NCBI GenBank assembly: GCA_030596225.1
Contig: JAUVKO010000028.1
Location: forward strand, 1-13,639
From: Fidelibacterota bacterium
GTDB lineage: Bacteria > Fidelibacterota > UBA8477 > JABMPR01
DNA length: 13,639 nt
Reading direction: 5' to 3'
Shown here: piece after piece, positions 1-6,252 of the stretch
How positions within the stretch are numbered: the first letter of the stretch is position 1
Layout of the letters: each line of letters opens with the position of its first letter
The notes under the pieces: generated by a model
Seen by the model: only the letters and a program-made list of their open reading frames with translations
Database searches by the model: none
What the model was told of the DNA's origin: nothing
Position numbers and translations under genes: made by a program

Positions 1-114
1 TTTTATCTTCGACCACTTAGAGTTGCGTGTTGAGTAGTGAGTGATGAGGAAAACCAGATCGTATCTTTATTCTCAACACTCATATCTCATATCCTGAGAT
101 GACCGAAGATAAAA
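1..114. repeat. Intergenic element bounded by an 11-bp inverted repeat
   Basis: The first 11 bases, TTTTATCTTCG, are the exact reverse complement of bases 104-114. Between them lies TGAGT/CTCA-rich sequence, such as GTGTTGAGTAGTGAGTGATG on one side and CTCAACACTC on the other, with no open frame. The element sits directly behind the truncated vWA gene. It could be a small non-autonomous mobile element or decayed intergenic repeat. The window edge hides whether the left arm continues, so its real limits are unknown. Confidence 0.35.
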
Positions 115-129
115 CCAACCCCAAAAAAT

Positions 130-684
130 TCAGGGAAGATCCAGAGGTGACTGACCTCCGTTAAGATGTCCATCAGAAATGGTAAAGACCGCACTATAAA
201 TATTCTTCTCATCTTTAGATTTCCGCAAAGAGGGAATCCATGAGAATACACTAATATCCTTAGTGAATTCAAGTGATTCCAGCTCAAGAATATCCCCATC
301 CATGCTCCATACATCAATTTCATAGCTATCTTTAAGGTCATTGATAATGCTAATAATGGATACCTGCAGATCCATACCGCTCCCTTGCCAGGCACTTAGC
401 ATACTTCGGGATTGGTCTATTATTACAGCTATCCTTTGGGGTATTGAGCGAGTTCGGTTTAAAGTTAGTTGTGGATTTAACACCAGTATAATTAGTAGCA
501 GCACAGCTGCAAATCGTAAAAAAAAGATCAGCCCCATCTGTCCTTTGCTCATTTGTCTCTTTGTGCTACGACGTCTCCAATTGGTCCAAAACACATAAAG
601 CAGCATGATGCCAGTGAGGGTAAAGAAGAGGAGCAAACCACCGGGAAACTCGGCTTCAAGAGAATAGCCGAATGGCAGGATCAT
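130..684 (-). CDS. Membrane-anchored von Willebrand factor A (vWA) protein, N-terminal part only
   Basis: The protein has 184 residues. Two hydrophobic helices (about 16-33 and 50-70) are followed by the start of a vWA fold. A metal-site motif DxSxS is seen at D90-S92-S94 (IIDQSRSM), and the later SDG motif at 170-172 (TISDGH) resembles the third MIDAS segment. This arrangement resembles BatA-like proteins and larger vWA proteins with glutamine-amidotransferase-like domains, which are usually several hundred residues longer. Here a TGA ends the frame just after the SDG motif, so most of the usual C-terminal region is missing. In the next frame the sequence would read on as PEFFGVG for a few codons, which suggests a frameshift. 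The start codon directly abuts the tsaD stop (TAAATG), implying translational coupling. The partner and substrate are unknown. It may be a pseudogene remnant, a sequencing frameshift, or a genuinely short protein. Confidence 0.6.
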   Translation of the reverse strand: MILPFGYSLEAEFPGGLLLFFTLTGIMLLYVFWTNWRRRSTKRQMSKGQMGLIFFLRFAAVLLLIILVLNPQLTLNRTRSIPQRIAVIIDQSRSMLSAWQGSGMDLQVSIISIINDLKDSYEIDVWSMDGDILELESLEFTKDISVFSWIPSLRKSKDEKNIYSAVFTISDGHLNGGQSPLDLP

Positions 685-1698
685 TTATTGGCCAAAGCTA
701 AGTTTTAGATTGGGAATAGCGGCAATGTCCAGAGAATCCGGGTTATTGAAAAATGCTTTCCAGTAACCCATGTATGCGATCATAGCCGCATTGTCAGTGC
801 AAAAACGTAAATCCGGCTGGAACAGTTTCATGCTATGTTCATCAGTCAACTCAATCATTCTCTGCCGTAATCTTGAGTTAGCCGCAACCCCACCAGCTAA
901 AACAATCCGATTGTGTCCCAAATCCCGGGCGGCCTGAATGGACTGTTTTGACAGAACATCCACAACAGCTTCCTGAAAGCTGGCAGCAATATCAGCCAAG
1001 TGTGATTTGATGAATGTAGATTCCTGCTTATTGATGTACTGCAGGACATTCGTTTTAAGTCCTGAAAACGAAAAATCGTAACTATTGGGGAATGAACTTC
1101 TGGGGAAATGATGAAATTTTGCATTCCCCTCTCGACTCAGCTGGTCAATAAGAGGTCCACCAGGATAACCAATACCAAGTAATCTGGCGACTTTATCGAA
1201 GGCTTCACCGGCAGCATCATCGCGAGTTTGGCCAATGAGCTTATATGTTTGAGGTCCCTCTACATGGATAAGTTGCGTATGCCCACCAGATACTAATAAG
1301 CAAAGGAAAGGGGTCGGCAGCTCTTTTTGACCAATAAAATTCGCAAAGATATGACCTTCGATGTGATTAATTCCATATAGAGGAACATCCATTCCCAGAG
1401 CAAGACCTTTGGCGTAGCTCAAACCAACCAGAAGTGAACCAGCCAGACCGGGACCCTGAGTCACAGCGATACCATCAATATCGTCAAGCGTCATTTCAGC
1501 CTGTTCCAGCATCCCCCTCACTACTGGTCCTAACAATTTGTTGTGCTCCCGTGAGGCATATTCGGGGACGACCCCGCCATAGTCGGTATGAACCAGCTGG
1601 GTGGCTGTGATATGATGAATGAGACGATGACCGCGAAAAAGAGCAGCAGCTGTTTCATCGCAGGAAGTTTCAATCCCCAGGATAACTGGTTCGTGCAT
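685..1698 (-). CDS. tsaD: tRNA N6-adenosine threonylcarbamoyltransferase TsaD
   Basis: TsaD (YgjD/Kae1/Qri7 family) transfers threonylcarbamoyl from threonylcarbamoyl-AMP to A37 of ANN-decoding tRNAs, working in the cytoplasm with TsaB and TsaE. The 337-residue length is normal for the family. Visible signatures are GIETSCDET at 8-16, the metal-binding NHIEGH at 111-116 (H112 and H116), VSGGHTQL at 136-143, the DDAAGEAFDK segment at 160-169, the glycine-rich LAGGVAAN at 267-274, and TDNAAMIA at 301-308 carrying the conserved Asp302. Nothing essential appears to be missing. The ATG at 1698 abuts the ybbR stop, and the stop abuts the next start, so the three genes look like one tightly coupled transcript. 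tsaB and tsaE are not in the window. Confidence 0.97.
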   Translation of the reverse strand: MHEPVILGIETSCDETAAALFRGHRLIHHITATQLVHTDYGGVVPEYASREHNKLLGPVVRGMLEQAEMTLDDIDGIAVTQGPGLAGSLLVGLSYAKGLALGMDVPLYGINHIEGHIFANFIGQKELPTPFLCLLVSGGHTQLIHVEGPQTYKLIGQTRDDAAGEAFDKVARLLGIGYPGGPLIDQLSREGNAKFHHFPRSSFPNSYDFSFSGLKTNVLQYINKQESTFIKSHLADIAASFQEAVVDVLSKQSIQAARDLGHNRIVLAGGVAANSRLRQRMIELTDEHSMKLFQPDLRFCTDNAAMIAYMGYWKAFFNNPDSLDIAAIPNLKLSFGQ

Positions 1699-2655
1699 TT
1701 ATTTTTGTACGATCTCTATTTTCTCTGGAATGAAACGACTAACGCGCTGAACGCCCATTGGCAAGACTGCTTCAGGCACATATAATTGTTCATCAGGATT
1801 CCAATTTGCCCCATAATCAAAACTAACGGTGAAATCTTCCGGCTTCAATTCCAGTAATCGATCCAGTCCACCTTCCGCTTCCAAACCAATGAGCTGAGGT
1901 ATTACCGATACTTCAATCCCCCGCGGAACATTCTCAAGCCTGATGGAGATATTCTGAAATTCTACTGATCCGATACTTTGAATATCAGCAGTGAGGGTTA
2001 CTTCTTTTGTATCAAGACTAAATAGCTGTGCAGGCTCTACAGTCAGGGGCAGCTTTACAGCAACATCAGCATTGACCTCCTGGATCGTAAGTGCGGGGAC
2101 AGAAATGCTGGTCATACCTTCTAGCAGAGAGACAGGACCATGCACCATGACTTTGTTCGGCTCAACACTGATGTCACCAACCAGCATATAGCCTAACGCC
2201 GGTGTAATATCTGCCTGAACTTTGACATTCAATTCTTTGTGAGCCATATGCTCAACACTCACCCAAACAGATTCCGGTTCAACGATATGAATAAGGTCCA
2301 GTTTATAGTCTCTGGGGATAAAAAACTTATCCGGATGTTCATTGAAATACTCGTTCAGATAATAAACCTGAGTATTCTTTGTCTTAGTGAGATCCAGAAT
2401 TAATCCGGTTTCTGAGAGAGGCATTGTCATATTTGCCCAGAGGAGTGTGTGTCCCTTTCCACGAAATCTAGCGGTAATCAGTTCAGGAATTTCATTATTG
2501 AAAGCTTTTTCATCTGACAAGCCCTCTACCTTGAGCGGAATTTCAAGATCGAAGTAGTACTCTATATCTGTCACCACAAAGAACCACAGGACGATAGCCA
2601 GGAATAGAGACCCTAATTTAATTTGAATATCTTGTGTAAATATTTTTTTAAACAT
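1699..2655 (-). CDS. YbbR-like domain protein (CdaR-type), membrane anchored
   Basis: The protein has 318 residues from the chosen start. It opens with MFKKIFTQDIQIKLGSLFLA, a short charged stretch leading into one hydrophobic helix of about 20 residues ending near WFFVV. Extracytoplasmic beta-rich repeats typical of YbbR proteins follow, with recurring V-P-L-x-V / VxVxG-type strands such as IPLKVEGL and VMVHGPVSLLEG. In Firmicutes the YbbR protein CdaR modulates the diadenylate cyclase CdaA; no cyclase gene is seen next to this one, so the role here is open. The frame extends to an ATG at 2703 (334 residues), but the extra residues do not resemble the family. The usual N-terminus aligns with the ATG at 2655, so I prefer that. 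It starts a group with tsaD and the vWA gene, separated from rpsA by a terminator. Confidence 0.82.
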   Translation of the reverse strand: MFKKIFTQDIQIKLGSLFLAIVLWFFVVTDIEYYFDLEIPLKVEGLSDEKAFNNEIPELITARFRGKGHTLLWANMTMPLSETGLILDLTKTKNTQVYYLNEYFNEHPDKFFIPRDYKLDLIHIVEPESVWVSVEHMAHKELNVKVQADITPALGYMLVGDISVEPNKVMVHGPVSLLEGMTSISVPALTIQEVNADVAVKLPLTVEPAQLFSLDTKEVTLTADIQSIGSVEFQNISIRLENVPRGIEVSVIPQLIGLEAEGGLDRLLELKPEDFTVSFDYGANWNPDEQLYVPEAVLPMGVQRVSRFIPEKIEIVQK

Positions 2656-2689
2656 CTTGATAATATAATGTTTAATTACAAGCCAACAA
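2656..2689 (-). promoter_or_regulatory. Possible promoter for ybbR-tsaD-vWA
   Basis: On the minus strand, TTGTTG (2689-2684) is followed after 16 bp by TATATT (2667-2662). It lies downstream of the rpsA terminator and ends only six bases before the preferred ybbR ATG. If used, the message would be nearly leaderless. The -35 match is weak, and the site would lie inside the coding region if the ATG at 2703 were the real start. Confidence 0.2.
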
Positions 2690-2766
2690 ATCGAGAATAG
2701 CATTACAGCTGCATGTTTATCTTCCCATGAATATGGTGAAATATATTCTCTGAAGAGGGCTAAAGA

Positions 2767-2807
2767 AAAAGCGGTGCATCTGAATTACCAGAATGAGCAC
2801 CGCTTTT
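2767..2807 (-). terminator. Rho-independent terminator after cmk-rpsA
   Basis: AAAAGCGGTGC (2767-2777) pairs perfectly with GCACCGCTTTT (2797-2807), giving an 11-bp stem. A further TCTG/CAGA pairing lies inside the loop. Read on the minus strand, the GC-rich stem is followed by TTTTTCTTT, and it begins about 50 bases after the S1 stop codon. The plus-strand T-run (TTTTATT) is shorter, but no plus-strand gene precedes it. Confidence 0.9.
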
Positions 2808-2856
2808 ATTATTCAACTCGGGAAAACAATCCCGATGATACATGTTTACGAGAGAA

Positions 2857-5800
2857 TTATTCCTTTTTCCCGTCCTCTGCATCGGCTTCAGGAGCTTTTT
2901 CAGCTTCTTCCGCTTTTTTCTTTTTAGGAGCAGCTTTCTTCTTAGCTGGTTTTTCCTCAGCTTCCTCAGCAGCAGCTTCCTTTTTTGGGGCTGCCTTCTT
3001 CTTAGGAGCAGCTTTCTTCTTGGCTGGTTCCTCTTCAGCTTCCTCAGCAACAGCTTCCTTTTTTGGGGCTGTCTTCTTCTTAGCTGGTTTTTCTTCAGCT
3101 TCCGCAGCAGCAGCTTCCTTTTTTGGGGCTGCCTTCTTCTTTGGAGCAGCTTTCTTCTTGGCTGGTTCCTCTTCAGTTTTCTCTGCAGCGACTTGTTCTG
3201 CCTCACGGATCTTGCTGACGATTGCTTCAGGAATCTCCAGTTTATCACTAACTTCACCTTGGCCACGGATAAACTCATCAACCTCAGCTTGTTCTTTGTC
3301 CTTAATAGCTGCCTCATGACTGACTACAACTTTTTTCTCAGTTGCATCAACTTCGACAACCTTTACTTCAACTTGAGCATCAGCTTCAAACTGATCCAGA
3401 ATATTCTTGCGCTCATTTTTACGGAAGTTACCTAGAAGGATGATACCCTCTACATCAGTATCCGGAAAACTAAGGATGATTCCTTTTTCAAGCAGTTTAA
3501 TGACCGTACCCTGCTGTACTGAATTGATAGCAAAACGCTCCTTCAGCACTGGCCATGGATTTTCCTGGGCCTGTTTGATTCCCAGAGAGATCTTACGTTC
3601 GCTCTGAGAAATGTCCAGGATCTTAACCTCGATCTTGTCACCACGCTGGACGATCTCCTTGGGATGACGGACCTTACTGGTCCAAGACAGGTCAGAGATA
3701 TGAACCAAACCATCAATGCCTTCTTCAAGTTCGATAAATGCACCAAACTGAGCGAGATTCCGAACCGTTCCTTCGTGAACTGACCCAACCAGATACTTCT
3801 CTTCAATTGTAGTCCATGGATCGGGCTGCAATTGTTTGACACCAAGAGATATTTTATGGTTTTCAGCGTCTACTGAGAGCACGATTGCCTCAATTTCATC
3901 ACTCACATTAAAGACATCAGAAGGATGCTTAATGTGCTGAGTCCATGAAATCTCAGAAATATGAACCAGTCCTTCTACACCAGCAGTTAGTTCAACAAAG
4001 GCTCCATAATTTGCCAGGCTAACTACCTTACCAGAGACAGTTGATCCTTCTGGATATTTTTCAATCACACTTTCCCATGGATGAGGTTTCAATTGTTTGA
4101 GACCCAGGGAAACGCGCTGCTTTTCGGTATCATAATCTATAACCTTGACCATGATATCTTCATCCAAATTAAGAACTTCAGATGGATGATTAACGCGACC
4201 CCATGAAAGATCAGTTATGTGAAGCAGACCGTCGATTCCACCCAGGTCAACAAAAACACCAAAATCTGTGATATTTTTAACGCGACCTTCAAGGATCTGT
4301 CCAACTTCGATCTCTTCCAGCAATTTACTGCGTTGTTCTTTAAGACTCTCTTCTAATAACTCTTTACGAGAGACTACAATATTTTTACGGAATTCATTGA
4401 CCTTAACGATCTTAAATTCGAATGATTTTCCAACATAAGCATCAAAATCTCTGATGGGTCGAACGTCTAACTGTGATCCAGGTAAGAACGCATCAACGCC
4501 GAGAATATTGACTACCATTCCACCTTTGATACGACGTGAAATAGTTCCTTCAACCGTTTCACCATCAGCATATTTCTGTTTGACATTATTCCAAACAAGC
4601 ATGAATTCAGCTTTGCGTTTGGATAAAACTGCCTGACCAAGTTTATCCTCGATACGCTCAAGAAATAGCTCTACTGTATCGCCAACATTTGGCACGTCAT
4701 CATCAAATTCATAACGTGGAACCATGCCTTCAGATTTAAATCCAAAGTCTACCATGACCTCACGATCAGTAACAGATATGATACGACCTTTCACCAATGA
4801 CTGTTGATCCAGATCAACTACAGCGTGATCCAGGAGTTCCTGGTAAGCAATAGATTCCTTACTGGATACAACCTGTTCTTCAGGTAGATCATCTTTCTTC
4901 AAAGTTTTAATACTAGCGAAAAGATCGTTCATCAGGGCACGTTTACCCTGAGAAATATCCTTGGCTTCTTCCACTGCAGGTTCTTCAACAGGGGCATCAG
5001 CTACAGCTTTTTCCACTGCAGGTTCTTCAGTAGGGGTTTCGGCTACTTCTTCTTCAGCAGCTTCCTCAGCTTTTTCTTCAGCTACGGGTTCTGTTGTTTC
5101 TTCCTTAGCTTCTTCAGTAGCAGGCTCTTCTTCAACAGGGGCTTCGGCTACTTCTTCTTCAACAGCTTCCTCAGCTTTTTCTTCAGCTACAGGTTCTCCC
5201 TCTTTAACTTCTTCCGGGGCAGTTTCCGTTGTTTCCTCGGCGGGCGTCATCTCGACGGCGTCTTGGGATTCAGCAGATACTTCAGTCGTTTCTTCACCTT
5301 CTTCGACTTTGGCATCCAGATCTTGTTTCTTGGTCATTAAGTTTCCTCCGTTTGACTTCTCTGCCTCCACCTTGGAGACAATAAATTCTATTTGATCCTC
5401 GATACTTATGTTTGTTGTATCAAGAGTAATCGCATCATCAGCGGCTCTCATTGGAGCCAGTTTACGGTTGGCATTATGTTCATCTCTGGCAAGGATCTCT
5501 TTCTCAAGCTCATCCAGAGACTTTTTAATCCCCTGGCTGGCAAAATCCTTCTGTCGACGTTGAGCACGAACTCTGGAATCAGCCACCATATAGATCTTGA
5601 TCTTGGCATCCGGGAATACCACCGTACCAATATCCCGACCCTCCAGAACCACATCATGAGCCTCAGCCACAGCCCGCTGGACACCCAACAGGCGCTGCCT
5701 TACGCTAAAAACAGCACTGACATCTGCCACCATATCAGTGACTTCCGTCGAGCGGATCTCGTCACCTAAAAGTTGGCCGTCGAGATACAGATCCTGGATA

Positions 5801-6012
5801 TCGTTACTAAAATCGACCCGGAGATCAAGCTTATCCAATAGCGTTTGGAGCTTGTCTGTCTGGAATAGATCTAATTTTTCATTGATTATTTTTAATGTAA
5901 TGGCCCGATACATTGCACCGGTGTCAATATGACGAAAATTTAGACGCTCTGCTACTCCATGAGCAGTAGAACTCTTCCCCGATGCCGCAGGACCATCAAT
6001 AGCAATAATCAT
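2857..6012 (-). CDS. cmk-rpsA: Cytidylate kinase fused in frame to 30S ribosomal protein S1
   Basis: One frame of 1051 residues. Residues 1-225 are a full CMP/dCMP kinase: P-loop GPAASGKS at 7-14, DTGAMYRA at 30-37, EGRDIGT at 124-130, and the Arg-rich lid region ARDEHNANR at 175-183. Residues 226-1051 are ribosomal protein S1, which brings mRNA to the 30S subunit. It has an acidic E/A/V/P tract at about 236-351, then six S1 (OB-fold) domains at about 405-470, 487-553, 571-640, 656-726, 743-813 and 830-900, and a Lys/Ala/Pro tail at about 945-1051. Domains 3-5 are the most canonical, with GLLHITDLSW, GLVHISEISW and GLVHISDLSW. cmk and rpsA are normally adjacent separate genes. Here no stop separates them, but a strong internal start lies at the junction, so free S1 (826 residues) may also be made. 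The cmk start itself has no obvious Shine-Dalgarno site. A missed frameshift in the assembly is the main alternative. Confidence 0.93.
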   Translation of the reverse strand: MIIAIDGPAASGKSSTAHGVAERLNFRHIDTGAMYRAITLKIINEKLDLFQTDKLQTLLDKLDLRVDFSNDIQDLYLDGQLLGDEIRSTEVTDMVADVSAVFSVRQRLLGVQRAVAEAHDVVLEGRDIGTVVFPDAKIKIYMVADSRVRAQRRQKDFASQGIKKSLDELEKEILARDEHNANRKLAPMRAADDAITLDTTNISIEDQIEFIVSKVEAEKSNGGNLMTKKQDLDAKVEEGEETTEVSAESQDAVEMTPAEETTETAPEEVKEGEPVAEEKAEEAVEEEVAEAPVEEEPATEEAKEETTEPVAEEKAEEAAEEEVAETPTEEPAVEKAVADAPVEEPAVEEAKDISQGKRALMNDLFASIKTLKKDDLPEEQVVSSKESIAYQELLDHAVVDLDQQSLVKGRIISVTDREVMVDFGFKSEGMVPRYEFDDDVPNVGDTVELFLERIEDKLGQAVLSKRKAEFMLVWNNVKQKYADGETVEGTISRRIKGGMVVNILGVDAFLPGSQLDVRPIRDFDAYVGKSFEFKIVKVNEFRKNIVVSRKELLEESLKEQRSKLLEEIEVGQILEGRVKNITDFGVFVDLGGIDGLLHITDLSWGRVNHPSEVLNLDEDIMVKVIDYDTEKQRVSLGLKQLKPHPWESVIEKYPEGSTVSGKVVSLANYGAFVELTAGVEGLVHISEISWTQHIKHPSDVFNVSDEIEAIVLSVDAENHKISLGVKQLQPDPWTTIEEKYLVGSVHEGTVRNLAQFGAFIELEEGIDGLVHISDLSWTSKVRHPKEIVQRGDKIEVKILDISQSERKISLGIKQAQENPWPVLKERFAINSVQQGTVIKLLEKGIILSFPDTDVEGIILLGNFRKNERKNILDQFEADAQVEVKVVEVDATEKKVVVSHEAAIKDKEQAEVDEFIRGQGEVSDKLEIPEAIVSKIREAEQVAAEKTEEEPAKKKAAPKKKAAPKKEAAAAEAEEKPAKKKTAPKKEAVAEEAEEEPAKKKAAPKKKAAPKKEAAAEEAEEKPAKKKAAPKKKKAEEAEKAPEADAEDGKKE
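2864..3178. repeat. Duplicated 138-bp unit coding the basic S1 tail
   Basis: The tail-coding DNA repeats with a period of 138 bp (46 codons). For example, the same 25-base segment coding for part of the PAKKK motif begins at 3014 and again at 3152, and shorter AAPKK-coding sub-repeats nest inside. The product is alternating Lys-rich and Glu/Ala-rich blocks (AKKKAAPKK and EAAAEEAEE). Such repeats are prone to expansion and contraction, so length may vary between strains or in assemblies. Confidence 0.8.
5041..5197. repeat. Duplicated 105-bp unit coding the acidic S1 N-terminal tract
   Basis: Bases 5041-5092 and 5146-5197 match at 50 of 52 positions, a repeat period of 105 bp (35 codons). Each copy codes for EPVAEEKAEEA followed by a VEEEVAE or AEEEVAE block. 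The duplication lies within the acidic stretch just after the internal S1 start. It shows that this tract grew by local duplication. Confidence 0.8.
5335..5349 (-). promoter_or_regulatory. Internal ribosome binding site and ATG for S1 within the cmk-rpsA frame
   Basis: On the minus strand GGAGG (5349-5345) stands seven bases before an in-frame ATG (5337-5335), which begins MTKKQDLD, the natural start of S1. It is among the best Shine-Dalgarno sites in the window. The bases just before it read TTAATG, so a TAA overlapping the ATG as TAATG exists one frame away. This is what one would expect if a separate cmk gene once ended there. Translation from this site would give an 826-residue S1. Confidence 0.75.
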
Positions 6013-6070
6013 AATTTCAAAAAGCTACTGTTGTTGAACAATATTTCATATAGTCGTTTCAAAGCGGCGC

Positions 6071-6099
6071 AATATAGAAGATGGAAGATGCCAACACAA
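6071..6099 (-). promoter_or_regulatory. Possible promoter for cmk-rpsA
   Basis: On the minus strand TTGTGT (6099-6094), a 17-bp spacer and TATATT (6076-6071) lie 58 bases before the cmk ATG. The -10 box matches the sigma-70 consensus at five of six positions; the -35 box is weak. A gap of about 240 bp before this gene makes an independent promoter reasonable. Confidence 0.3.
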
Positions 6100-6178
6100 C
6101 CGAGAAGAACAACCCTAAATGATTGAATTTTGTAGAATAATTTGGATTGTTATGATTTGGTTGATTTTTTTGATAGAG

Positions 6179-6229
6179 ACAGGTCTTACTTGTCACGGCG
6201 AAGCCCTTAGGGCATAGACGGAGACCTGT
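6179..6229. repeat. Nested hairpin element between the SDR gene and cmk
   Basis: ACAGGTCT (6179-6186) pairs with AGACCTGT (6222-6229). Inside, GTC...GAC and GCCC...GGGC add further pairing, giving a long imperfect hairpin of about 51 bases. The T-run (6229-6233) follows it only on the plus strand, where no gene precedes it, so it is not a typical terminator for the minus-strand SDR gene ending at 6253. It looks more like a REP-type dispersed palindrome, possibly with a terminating or RNA-end-protecting effect. Confidence 0.5.
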
Positions 6230-6252
6230 TTTTACTATAACAATTAAAGATA

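Noticed and set aside
2760..3435. Long open frames on both strands overlapping the S1 tail, rich in Arg/Lys/Leu or Phe/Ser.
   Set aside because: They are shifted or antisense readings of the repetitive Lys/Ala/Glu codons of the S1 tail, with extreme composition and no family signature.
4961..5395. Plus-strand frame of 144 codons rich in Ser and Ala.
   Set aside because: It is the antisense reading of the acidic Glu/Ala tract between CMK and S1.
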